Below the pieces are notes generated by a model. It had not been told where the DNA came from. It ran no database searches and worked only from the letters and a program-made list of their open reading frames with translations. Positions 1 to 8,080 of a stretch of DNA of 64,000 nucleotides are shown here, piece by piece. The DNA is taken from positions 62,001 through 126,000 of the forward strand of contig CAJUHR010000006.1 in NCBI GenBank assembly GCA_910586255.1, read 5' to 3'. The DNA is from an uncultured Lachnospiraceae bacterium. GTDB lineage: Bacteria; Bacillota; Clostridia; Lachnospirales; Lachnospiraceae. Numbering within the stretch: the stretch's first letter is position 1; each line of letters starts with the position of its first letter. Position numbers and translations under genes: made by a program.

Positions 1-1
1 G

Positions 2-529
2 CGGAGAAAGCATGTGATTAGTGTGGATAAAGCCAATGTGCTGGACTCCTCAAGATTGTGGCGCAAGGTGGTGGAGGAAGTGGCAAAGGACTACCCGGAG
101 GTTAAGTTAGAGCATATGCTGGTTGACAACTGTGCCATGCAGCTGGTGATGAATCCGGGCCGGTTTGATGTGGTGCTGACGGAGAACATGTTTGGAGATA
201 TTCTGTCAGATGAAGCCAGTATGATCACAGGTTCTATTGGCATGCTGTCCTCTGCCAGCCTGAATGAAAGCAGATTCGGCATGTATGAACCCAGCCATGG
301 ATCCGCGCCGGATATTGCAGGAAAGGATCTGGCCAATCCCATTGCCACGATTCTGTCAGCCGCCATGATGCTGCGCTATTCCTTTGATCTTGACAGGGAA
401 GCAGAGGCCATAGAAAGGGCGGTGCAGAAGGTGCTTACAGAAGGATACCGCACCCCGGATATTATGTCAGAAGGATGCACCCGGGTGGGAACCGTCCGGA
501 TGGGAGATTTGATTGCAGAGAGAATTTGA
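2..529 (+). CDS. leuB: 3-isopropylmalate dehydrogenase, C-terminal part (5' end outside window)
   Basis: Partial gene: the reading frame is open from base 2, so the start lies upstream of the window; 175 residues are visible. LeuB oxidises and decarboxylates 3-isopropylmalate to 2-oxoisocaproate, the third leucine step, in the cytoplasm. The visible part carries the family signature: SVDKANVLDSSRLWR (substrate and metal region), the VDNCAMQL stretch, the Asp-rich metal site in LTENMFGDILSDEAS, and the NAD-specific EPSHGSAPDIAGKDLANP loop. It sits 38 bases before ilvD in the same direction, which fits a branched-chain amino acid operon. Identification is firm; isocitrate or tartrate dehydrogenases are relatives, but the motifs and context favour LeuB. 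Confidence 0.95.
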   Translation, partial: RRKHVISVDKANVLDSSRLWRKVVEEVAKDYPEVKLEHMLVDNCAMQLVMNPGRFDVVLTENMFGDILSDEASMITGSIGMLSSASLNESRFGMYEPSHGSAPDIAGKDLANPIATILSAAMMLRYSFDLDREAEAIERAVQKVLTEGYRTPDIMSEGCTRVGTVRMGDLIAERI

Positions 530-567
530 GATTTGCGCGGTGAAACCCACAGAGAATGGAGGAAAAT

Positions 568-2229
568 ATGAGAAGTGATAATGCAAAAGCAGGTATGCAG
601 CAGGCCCCGGCCCGGTCCTTGTTCCGGGCTCTGGGGCTGACGGAGGAGGAATTGGCCCGTCCGCTGATCGGCGTGGTCAGCTCCTACAATGAGATTGTGC
701 CGGGGCACATGAATCTGGACAAGATTGTGGAGGCGGTCAAGCAGGGAGTTGCCATGGCAGGAGGAACGCCGATTGTGTTTCCGGCCATAGCAGTCTGCGA
801 TGGCATTGCCATGGGCCATGTGGGAATGAAATATTCTCTGGTGACCCGGGATCTGATTGCAGATTCCACAGAATGTATGGCTTTGGCCCATCAGTTTGAC
901 GGTCTGGTGATGGTGCCTAACTGTGACAAGAATGTGCCGGGACTTTTGATGGCAGCGGCACGGCTTAATATTCCCACCGTGTTTGTCAGCGGCGGTCCCA
1001 TGCTGGCAGGCCGTGTGAAGGGGGAGAAAAAGAGCCTTTCCAGCATGTTTGAGGCAGTTGGCGCCTATGCGGCAGGCACTATGACCGAGGAGGATGTGGA
1101 GGATTTTGCCAACCGGGTATGTCCCACCTGCGGTTCCTGCTCCGGCATGTACACAGCCAACAGCATGAATTGTCTCACCGAGGTGCTGGGTATGGGCCTT
1201 AAGGGCAACGGAACCATTCCCGCGGTCTATTCAGAGAGAATCCGTCTGGCCAAGCATGCGGGAATGGCGGTGATGGAGATGGTGGAGAAGAATATCTGCC
1301 CCAAGGACATTATGACCGAGGGGGCTTTCCGAAATGCCCTTACTATGGATATGGCTCTGGGCTGCAGCACCAACAGCATGCTGCATCTGCCGGCTATTGC
1401 CCATGAGGCCGGGGTGGAGCTGAATGTGGATATTGCCAATGAGATCAGCGCCAGGACTCCCAATCTGTGCCACTTAGCGCCGGCAGGCCCTACCTATATG
1501 GAGGATCTCAATGAGGCCGGCGGTGTCTATGCGGTGATGAATGAGATCAGCAAGCTGGGACTTTTGAACCTGGATTGCATGACGGTTACGGGCAGAACCG
1601 TAGGGGAGAACATTAAGGACTGTGTAAACAAGAACCCGGATGTTATCCGCACTGTGGAGAATCCCTATTCCGCCACCGGCGGCATCGCCGTGCTGCGGGG
1701 GAATTTAGCGCCGGATTCCTGTGTGGTGAAGCGTTCTGCCGTAGTGCCGGAGATGTTAAAGCACGAGGGCCCGGCTCGGGTGTTTGACAGCGAGGAGGAT
1801 GCCATTGCGGCCATCAAGGGCGGCAGAATCGTGGCCGGGGATGTGGTGGTTATCCGCTATGAGGGTCCCAAGGGCGGTCCTGGAATGAGAGAGATGCTCA
1901 ACCCCACCTCTGCCATTGCAGGCATGGGGCTGGGAGCTTCCGTGGCCCTGATTACCGATGGCCGTTTCAGCGGCGCTTCCCGGGGAGCCTCCATCGGGCA
2001 TGTATGTCCGGAGGCGGCGGCAGGAGGTCCTATTGGCCTGGTTCAGGAGGGAGATATCATTTCCATTGATATCAACGCCAACACCATCAATATGAAGGTG
2101 TCCGATGAGGAGCTTAAGAGACGCCGGGAAAACTGGGTTCCCAAGACAAAGGTGGTTTCCGGGTATCTGAAGCGGTATGCAAGCCACGTGACTAGTGCAG
2201 ACAAAGGGGCTGTGCTGAGAGAGGATTGA
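568..2229 (+). CDS. ilvD: dihydroxy-acid dehydratase
   Basis: Converts 2,3-dihydroxy-isovalerate and 2,3-dihydroxy-3-methylvalerate to the 2-oxo acids of valine and isoleucine; a cytoplasmic iron-sulfur enzyme. The product is 553 residues, normal for the family. It begins MRSDNAKAGMQQAPARSL and contains the cluster-ligand region PNCDKNVPG and PTCGSCSGMYTANSMN, plus the C-terminal RFSGASRG substrate loop. An in-frame ATG at 556 exists, but GGAGG at 558-562 sits five bases before the ATG at 568, and the protein start aligned from memory with clostridial IlvD agrees with 568. It lies between leuB and ilvB, all on the plus strand. Confidence 0.97.
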   Translation: MRSDNAKAGMQQAPARSLFRALGLTEEELARPLIGVVSSYNEIVPGHMNLDKIVEAVKQGVAMAGGTPIVFPAIAVCDGIAMGHVGMKYSLVTRDLIADSTECMALAHQFDGLVMVPNCDKNVPGLLMAAARLNIPTVFVSGGPMLAGRVKGEKKSLSSMFEAVGAYAAGTMTEEDVEDFANRVCPTCGSCSGMYTANSMNCLTEVLGMGLKGNGTIPAVYSERIRLAKHAGMAVMEMVEKNICPKDIMTEGAFRNALTMDMALGCSTNSMLHLPAIAHEAGVELNVDIANEISARTPNLCHLAPAGPTYMEDLNEAGGVYAVMNEISKLGLLNLDCMTVTGRTVGENIKDCVNKNPDVIRTVENPYSATGGIAVLRGNLAPDSCVVKRSAVVPEMLKHEGPARVFDSEEDAIAAIKGGRIVAGDVVVIRYEGPKGGPGMREMLNPTSAIAGMGLGASVALITDGRFSGASRGASIGHVCPEAAAGGPIGLVQEGDIISIDINANTINMKVSDEELKRRRENWVPKTKVVSGYLKRYASHVTSADKGAVLRED

Positions 2230-2295
2230 CAAACATCATAAGGAAAAGCTTTATGACGTTTCCTATAATTTATAGATAGAAAAGGAGTTGACAGA

Positions 2296-4044
2296 ATGTC
2301 AGAAAACAACACCTCAGAGAGAAACTCCCCGAAGGCATTGCCGGAGGCGGTTGTGCTGAACGGTTCGGAGATTCTGATTGAGTGTCTGAAGGAACAGGGA
2401 GTGAAAACTGTATTCGGATATCCGGGCGGTGCGATCCTGAACATTTACGATGCCCTTTACAAGCACCAGGGGGAGATCAGCCACGTGTTGACCTCTCATG
2501 AACAGGGAGCCGCCCACGCGGCGGACGGCTATGCCCGCGCTACCGGAAAGGTAGGAGTCTGCTTTGCCACCTCCGGTCCCGGAGCCACCAACTTAGTGAC
2601 CGGCATTGCCACTGCCTACATGGATTCCATTCCGGTGGTGGCCATTACCTGTAATGTAGGGGTGAACCTGTTAGGCAAGGACAGCTTCCAGGAGATTGAT
2701 ATTTTGGGAGTGACCATGCCCATCACCAAATACAATTTTATTGTGAAGGATATTCACAAGCTGGCATCGGTGGTTCGCCGGGCGTTTGTCATTGCCCAGA
2801 GCGGCCGTCCCGGCCCGGTTCTGATTGATATTACGAAAAATGTGACTGCGGAAAGCTGTGAGTACACACCCATGGAGCCGGAGCCGGTTGAACGGCAGAC
2901 CGACACCATCCGGGATGAGGACATGGAATCAGCCCTGGAGATGATCCGCAATGCTCAAAAGCCCTTTATCTTTGTGGGAGGAGGCGCGGTGTTAGCCAAT
3001 GCCTCTGAGGAGCTTAGAACCTTAGCCCATAGGATTCAGGCGCCGGTGGCAGATTCCCTGATGGGGAAGGGGGCCTTTGACGGCACGGACGAGATGTACA
3101 CGGGCATGGTGGGCATGCATGGAACCAAGACGTCCAATTACGGCATTACGGAATGTGATCTGCTGATTGTGGCAGGGGCCCGCTTCAGCGACCGGGTGAC
3201 GGGAAACGCATCGAAATTTGCCCAGAATGCCAAGATTCTCCAGATCGATGTGGATCCGGCGGAAATCAACAAAAATATCCGCACCGATGTGCATATTATT
3301 GGGGATTTAAAGGTAGTGCTGCGCAGACTCAATGCCCGTCTGGACCCGGTCAACCATGACGAGTGGGTGAACCATGTGGAGCGGATGAAGGACATGTATC
3401 CTCTGCGCTACGATAAGAGCGTGCTGACAGGTCCTTATATTATGGAGACCATCTATGATGTGACAAAGGGCGATGCCATGATCGTCACCGAGGTGGGGCA
3501 GCATCAGATGTGGGCAGCCCAGTATTATAAATACAAAAAACCGAGAACTTTTCTCACCTCCGGCGGCCTGGGCACCATGGGCTACGGCTTGGGAGCTTCC
3601 CTGGGGGCCAAGCTGGGCTGCAGGGATATGGGGCAGCCGGACAAGACGGTGATCAATATTGCCGGAGACGGGTGCTTCCGCATGAATATGAATGAGATTG
3701 CCACAGCTGTCCGCTACAATATTCCCATTATTCAGGTGGTGGTTAACAATCATGTTCTTGGCATGGTCCGCCAGTGGCAGACTCTGTTCTATGGCAAGCG
3801 GTATTCGCATACGGTGTTAAATGACGCGGTGGATTTTGTAAAGCTGGCAGAGGCCATGGGGGCAAAGGCATATCGGGTCAGCAGCAGGGATGAGCTTCGC
3901 CCGGTGCTTGAGGAGGCTCTAAACCTGAATGCTCCGGTGGTCATTGACTGTCAGATCAATTGTGACGACAAGGTATATCCCATGGTTTCACCGGGGGCGC
4001 CCATCCAGGATGCATTTGATGATACGGATTTAAAAATCAAATAA
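2296..4044 (+). CDS. ilvB: acetolactate synthase, large (catalytic) subunit
   Basis: ThDP-dependent condensation of pyruvate with pyruvate or 2-oxobutyrate, the first common step of valine and isoleucine synthesis. The product has 582 residues and the three-domain order of the family: the N-terminal pyrimidine-binding domain with catalytic Glu69 in SHEQGAAHAADGYA, a central domain, and a C-terminal diphosphate-binding domain with GDGCFRMNMNEI and the downstream NNHVLGMVRQWQ. An AAGGAG ribosome site precedes the ATG. No ilvN-like regulatory subunit gene follows; serC comes next after 22 bases, so the small subunit must be encoded elsewhere or be absent. The biosynthetic (not pyruvate oxidase) identity is supported by the ilvD neighbour. 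Confidence 0.96.
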   Translation: MSENNTSERNSPKALPEAVVLNGSEILIECLKEQGVKTVFGYPGGAILNIYDALYKHQGEISHVLTSHEQGAAHAADGYARATGKVGVCFATSGPGATNLVTGIATAYMDSIPVVAITCNVGVNLLGKDSFQEIDILGVTMPITKYNFIVKDIHKLASVVRRAFVIAQSGRPGPVLIDITKNVTAESCEYTPMEPEPVERQTDTIRDEDMESALEMIRNAQKPFIFVGGGAVLANASEELRTLAHRIQAPVADSLMGKGAFDGTDEMYTGMVGMHGTKTSNYGITECDLLIVAGARFSDRVTGNASKFAQNAKILQIDVDPAEINKNIRTDVHIIGDLKVVLRRLNARLDPVNHDEWVNHVERMKDMYPLRYDKSVLTGPYIMETIYDVTKGDAMIVTEVGQHQMWAAQYYKYKKPRTFLTSGGLGTMGYGLGASLGAKLGCRDMGQPDKTVINIAGDGCFRMNMNEIATAVRYNIPIIQVVVNNHVLGMVRQWQTLFYGKRYSHTVLNDAVDFVKLAEAMGAKAYRVSSRDELRPVLEEALNLNAPVVIDCQINCDDKVYPMVSPGAPIQDAFDDTDLKIK

Positions 4045-4066
4045 AAGGAATTGAGGAGGAAAAGCA

Positions 4067-5152
4067 ATGGGAAGAGTCTATAACTTTTCGGCAGGTCCGG
4101 CTGTGTTGCCGGAGGAGGTTTTGCGGGAAGCAGCAGAGGAAATGCTGGATTACAAGGGAACCGGCATGTCTGTCATGGAGATGAGCCACCGCTCCAAGGC
4201 CTTTGAGACCATTATTCAGGAGGCGGAGGCGGATTTAAGAGAGCTGATGAATATTCCGGAAAATTACAAGGTCCTGTTTTTGCAGGGGGGAGCGCATCTG
4301 CAGTTCTCCATGATTCCCCAGAACCTGATGAAGAACGGGGTGGCAGATTATATCATTACCGGACAGTGGGCAAAGAAGGCATTTAAGGAGGCTCAGAAGT
4401 ACGGTAAGGCAGTGGCAGTGGCATCCAGCGAGGATAAGACCTTCAGCTATATTCCGGATTGCTCCGATCTGCCTATTGACGAGGATGCGGATTATGTGTA
4501 TATCTGCGAGAACAACACCATTTACGGGACGAAATATAAAGCTCTGCCCAACACCAAGGGAAAGACGCTTGTGGCGGATGTCTCCTCCTGCTTTCTCTCC
4601 GAGCCGGTGGACGTGACGAAATACGGGGTCATCTACGGCGGAGTTCAGAAGAATATCGGACCGGCCGGGGTGGTGATCGTCATTATCCGGGAGGATCTGA
4701 TCACGGAGGATGTGTTAGAGGGCACGCCCACCATGTGCCAGTATAAGACCCATGCAGATGCCAAGTCTCTTTATAATACGCCGCCGGCATACGGTATCTA
4801 TATCTGCGGCAAGGTGTTTAAGTGGCTGAAGGAAAGAGGCGGCTTAAGCGCCATGAAGGAGTACAACGAAAAGAAGGCGAAGATCCTCTATGATTTCCTG
4901 GATGAGAGCAAGCTCTTTAAGGGGACCGTGGTGAAGGAGGACCGCTCTCTGATGAACGTGCCCTTTGTGACCGGCGATAAGGATCTGGACGCAGAGTTTA
5001 TCAAGGAGGCAACTGCCGCCGGGTTTGTGAACCTTAAGGGTCACAGGACCGTAGGCGGTATGCGGGCCAGTATCTACAATGCCATGCCCATGGAGGGTGT
5101 GGAGAAGCTGGTGGAATTTATGAAGAAATTTGAGGAGGCACATCAGGCATGA
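4067..5152 (+). CDS. serC: phosphoserine aminotransferase
   Basis: PLP enzyme that transaminates 3-phosphohydroxypyruvate with glutamate to give phosphoserine. It has 361 residues, the usual family length. The start MGRVYNFSAGPAVLPEEVL is the classic SerC N terminus, and the PLP-binding lysine is expected to be Lys195 in YGGVQKNIGPAG. A GAGGAGG ribosome site lies before the ATG. The stop overlaps the serA start (ATGA arrangement at 5149-5152), which indicates translational coupling of the two consecutive serine-pathway enzymes. Confidence 0.97.
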   Translation: MGRVYNFSAGPAVLPEEVLREAAEEMLDYKGTGMSVMEMSHRSKAFETIIQEAEADLRELMNIPENYKVLFLQGGAHLQFSMIPQNLMKNGVADYIITGQWAKKAFKEAQKYGKAVAVASSEDKTFSYIPDCSDLPIDEDADYVYICENNTIYGTKYKALPNTKGKTLVADVSSCFLSEPVDVTKYGVIYGGVQKNIGPAGVVIVIIREDLITEDVLEGTPTMCQYKTHADAKSLYNTPPAYGIYICGKVFKWLKERGGLSAMKEYNEKKAKILYDFLDESKLFKGTVVKEDRSLMNVPFVTGDKDLDAEFIKEATAAGFVNLKGHRTVGGMRASIYNAMPMEGVEKLVEFMKKFEEAHQA

Positions 5153-6312
5153 GGAAAATTCATTGTTTAAACGCGATTTCAAAATACGGACTGGGATTTT
5201 TGACAGAGGATTATGCTGTCACGGACAATATCCAGGAGGCAGAGGGAATTCTTGTCCGTAGCGCTTCCCTTCACGAGATGACCTTTTCCGATTCTCTGAT
5301 GGCGATTGCCAGGGCAGGGGCCGGGGTGAACAATATTCCCTTGGAGACATGTGCCCAGGAAGGAATCGTGGTATTCAACACTCCGGGGGCCAATGCCAAT
5401 GGAGTGAAGGAGCTGGTTTTGGCAGGTATGCTTTTAGCCAGCCGCGACATTATCGGCGGCATTGCCTGGTGCCAGGACAATAAGGAGGACGCCAATATTT
5501 CCAAGACCGTGGAGAAGAGCAAAAAGGCCTTTGCCGGCGGGGAGATCAGGGGCAAGAAGTTAGGTGTAATCGGCCTGGGCGCCATTGGCGCGGAGGTGGC
5601 CAATGCGGCCGCGGCTCTCGGCATGGAGGTTTACGGATACGATCCCTATATTTCCGTCAACGCGGCCTGGATGCTTTCCCGGGATGTAAAGCACATTACC
5701 AGTGTGGACAGCATTTATCAGGAGTGTGATTTTATCACTATCCATGTGCCGCTTTTGGATTCTACCAAGGGGATGCTTAACAAGGAAACCTTTGCTATGA
5801 TGAAGGATGGGGTGGTGATTCTCAACTTTGCCAGGGACGTGCTGGTCAATGACGATGACATGGCTGAGGCTTTAGAGTCCGGCAAGGTGAAGAAATATGT
5901 AACCGATTTCCCCAATTCCAAGGCGGTTCATATGAAGAATACCATTGTGATCCCTCATCTGGGAGCTTCCACCGAAGAGTCGGAGGACAACTGTGCCAGA
6001 ATGGCAGTGATGGAAATGATGGATTACTTAGAGAACGGAAATATCCGCAATTCTGTCAATTATCCTTCCTGCGATATGGGTGTCTGCAAGACTGCCAGCC
6101 GTGTGGCAGTGATGCATCTCAATGTGCCTAACATGATCGGCCAGGTGACGGGAATGATGGCTACCTGCGGGATAAATATTTCGGATATGACCAACAAGAG
6201 CCGGGATAAGTTTGCCTACACGCTGATGGATCTGGACAAGAAGCCGGATGAGATGACCATTCAGAAGCTCAATGCGATTGATGGGATTCTGCGGGTGCGG
6301 GTAATTCAGTAA
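5149..6312 (+). CDS. serA: D-3-phosphoglycerate dehydrogenase (short form with C-terminal ACT domain)
   Basis: Oxidises 3-phosphoglycerate to 3-phosphohydroxypyruvate, the first serine step. The 387-residue protein has the D-2-hydroxyacid dehydrogenase layout: a substrate domain, the NAD fold with LGVIGLGAIGAEVANAA, the catalytic region NFARDVLVNDDD, and the late IPHLGASTEESEDN segment carrying the catalytic His. The last about 70 residues (LNVPNMIGQVTGMMATCGIN onward) look like an ACT domain, which in this family often mediates serine feedback. It lacks the extra ASB domain of long SerA forms. It overlaps serC by four bases and is followed 43 bases later by the DUF1015 gene. Confidence 0.96.
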   Translation: MRKIHCLNAISKYGLGFLTEDYAVTDNIQEAEGILVRSASLHEMTFSDSLMAIARAGAGVNNIPLETCAQEGIVVFNTPGANANGVKELVLAGMLLASRDIIGGIAWCQDNKEDANISKTVEKSKKAFAGGEIRGKKLGVIGLGAIGAEVANAAAALGMEVYGYDPYISVNAAWMLSRDVKHITSVDSIYQECDFITIHVPLLDSTKGMLNKETFAMMKDGVVILNFARDVLVNDDDMAEALESGKVKKYVTDFPNSKAVHMKNTIVIPHLGASTEESEDNCARMAVMEMMDYLENGNIRNSVNYPSCDMGVCKTASRVAVMHLNVPNMIGQVTGMMATCGINISDMTNKSRDKFAYTLMDLDKKPDEMTIQKLNAIDGILRVRVIQ

Positions 6313-6355
6313 AGGTTGAAATGTGTATAGGCTATAAAGAAAAAGGAGAACCGAT

Positions 6356-7672
6356 ATGGCAGAAATAAGACCATTCCGGTGTATCCGTCCAAACGGGGAA
6401 GTGGCGTCTAAGGTGGCGGCACTTCCCTATGACGTTTACGACCGGCAGGAAGCAAAGCGGGAGGTGGAGAGAAACCCCATGTCCTTTTTGGCAATCGACC
6501 GGGCGGAGAGCCAATTTCCCGATGAGGTGGATCTTAACGATCCGCGGGTCTATGAGAAAGCCCGGGAGCTTTTGACGGACTGGCAGGAAAAGGGAATCCT
6601 TGTCAGTGACGAGCAGGAGAGCTACTATATATACGAGCTGACCATGGACGGGCGCGGCCAGACTGGCATCGTGGCCTGTGCCTCCATTGACGACTATCTG
6701 GGAGGCGTGATCAAAAAGCACGAGAACACCAGGGAGGACAAAGAGCAGGACCGGATCTGCCATGTGGACGTGACCAATGCCCACACAGGACCGATCTTTC
6801 TGGCCTACCGCTCGGACGAGAAGCTGAACCAGATTGTAGATACGGTGTGCCGCCAGGAGCCGCTTTATGATTTTACGGCAGAGGATGGGATCCGGCACCG
6901 GGTGTGGAAGGTCATGGAGGATCGGGACGAAGCAGGCGGCCCGGCAAAAAGCGTGACGGGCGAAGAGACGCCTGTTTGCGGAAAAATCGGCAGCCGGACG
7001 GAGCAGATCCGGGAATGTTTTTGCCGAATGAAGGACATTTACATTGCTGACGGTCATCACCGTGCCGCATCGGCGGTCAAGGTAGGGCTTAAGCGGCGGA
7101 GGGAAAACCCGGAATATACAGGGCAGGAGCCCTTCAATTTCTTTCTGTCTGTGCTGTTTCCCGATGACCAGCTTTTGATCATGCCCTACAACCGGGTGGT
7201 GAAGGATCTGAACGGAAGAACCAAGGAGGAGTTTTTAAGGGCAGTGGCAGAGCGCTTTGAGGTTGAGCAATGGTCAAAAGAGAGGGGCTGTCAGCCGGAA
7301 AAACATCGCCAGGTGGGAATGTATCTGGCCGGTCAATGGTACCGGCTGACAGTGAAGCAGCCGTATTTGACGGATGATCCGGTGAAGGGGCTGGACGTGT
7401 CCTTGCTTCAGGATCTTTTGCTGGCTCCGATTTTGGGAATCGGGGATCCCAGAACCGATGGCCGGATTCGGTTTGTGGGAGGAATCCGGGGGCTTCTGGA
7501 GCTTGAGAGGCTGGTGGACAGCCAGGCAGGAGCGGTGGCCTTCGCCATGTATCCCACCTCGATTCAGGAGTTGTTTTCCGTAGCGGACGCGGGGCTTCTG
7601 ATGCCGCCTAAATCCACCTGGTTTGAGCCGAAGCTGCGCAGCGGGCTGTTTATCCATTCCCTAAACTCCTGA
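6356..7672 (+). CDS. DUF1015 family protein in the serine operon
   Basis: 438 residues, N terminus MAEIRPFRCIRPNGEVASK followed by ALPYDVYDRQEA, the typical opening of DUF1015 proteins. The most striking motif is ADGHHR (Asp232-Gly-His-His-Arg236), the family hallmark; similar DGxHR motifs occur in ParB/sulfiredoxin-fold proteins, some of which are free-serine kinases. An AAAAGGAG site precedes the ATG at good spacing. The gene follows serA by 43 bases with no terminator seen between, so it probably belongs to the serC-serA operon. The family has no firm biochemical function that I know of; a role in serine or phosphoserine metabolism is inferred from motif and context only. Confidence 0.85.
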   Translation: MAEIRPFRCIRPNGEVASKVAALPYDVYDRQEAKREVERNPMSFLAIDRAESQFPDEVDLNDPRVYEKARELLTDWQEKGILVSDEQESYYIYELTMDGRGQTGIVACASIDDYLGGVIKKHENTREDKEQDRICHVDVTNAHTGPIFLAYRSDEKLNQIVDTVCRQEPLYDFTAEDGIRHRVWKVMEDRDEAGGPAKSVTGEETPVCGKIGSRTEQIRECFCRMKDIYIADGHHRAASAVKVGLKRRRENPEYTGQEPFNFFLSVLFPDDQLLIMPYNRVVKDLNGRTKEEFLRAVAERFEVEQWSKERGCQPEKHRQVGMYLAGQWYRLTVKQPYLTDDPVKGLDVSLLQDLLLAPILGIGDPRTDGRIRFVGGIRGLLELERLVDSQAGAVAFAMYPTSIQELFSVADAGLLMPPKSTWFEPKLRSGLFIHSLNS

Positions 7673-7701
7673 ACATATTGAGGAGGTCCTCTGCATAAGA
7701 T
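7673..7701 (+). promoter_or_regulatory. candidate sigma-E promoter of spoIIID
   Basis: ACATATT at 7673-7679 and CATAAGAT at 7694-7701 are separated by 14 bases. This matches the mother-cell sigma-E pattern (kmATATT, 14-15 bases, CATACAnT) at the -35 fully and at six of eight -10 positions. It begins right after the stop of the DUF1015 gene and about 28 bases before the spoIIID start. In Bacillus subtilis spoIIID is known to be sigma-E transcribed. Confidence 0.7.
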
Positions 7702-7728
7702 GTAAAAAACGTTCTCAAGGGTAAAACC

Positions 7729-8004
7729 ATGAAGGATTATATCGAAGAGCGGGCGGTGGCAATCGCTAACTACATCATAGACCACAATGCAACGGTGAGA
7801 CAGACGGCGAAGCGGTTTGGGATAAGCAAGAGTACGGTACATAAAGACGTAACAGACAGGCTGGAGCACATCAATCCTTCCCTGGCGGCTCAGGCCCGGG
7901 TGGTGCTGGATGTGAACAAGTCGGAGCGTCACATCCGCGGAGGGCTGGCTACCAGGGAGAAGTATCAGCATCGGCTGGCCATCTGCAGTAAGCAGGAGGA
8001 TTAA
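7729..8004 (+). CDS. spoIIID: stage III sporulation transcriptional regulator SpoIIID
   Basis: Small mother-cell DNA-binding regulator that represses and activates sigma-E and sigma-K genes during sporulation. The 91-residue product starts MKDYIEERAVAIANYIIDHN and carries the helix-turn-helix in ATVRQTAKRFGISKSTVHKD, followed by the basic tail region RGGLATREKYQ, all characteristic of SpoIIID. AAGGG lies eight bases before the ATG. It stands alone between its own sigma-E-like promoter and a terminator hairpin. Confidence 0.96.
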   Translation: MKDYIEERAVAIANYIIDHNATVRQTAKRFGISKSTVHKDVTDRLEHINPSLAAQARVVLDVNKSERHIRGGLATREKYQHRLAICSKQED

Positions 8005-8017
8005 CAGAATTTTCGGA

Positions 8018-8045
8018 GAGCCATTCGGAGAGAGTGGCTCTTTTC
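8018..8045 (+). terminator. rho-independent terminator of spoIIID
   Basis: GAGCCA (8018-8023) pairs with TGGCTC (8035-8040) across an 11-base loop and is followed by TTTTCC. It lies 14 bases after the spoIIID stop. Confidence 0.75.
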
Positions 8046-8080
8046 CATTATTGCTTTGGAAACCGGAGCCACTCTTCTTA

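Noticed and set aside
2232..2295. Weak inverted repeat AGGAAA/TTTCCT between ilvD and ilvB as an attenuator
   Set aside because: The stem is only six bases with a long loop and no T run; too weak to call.
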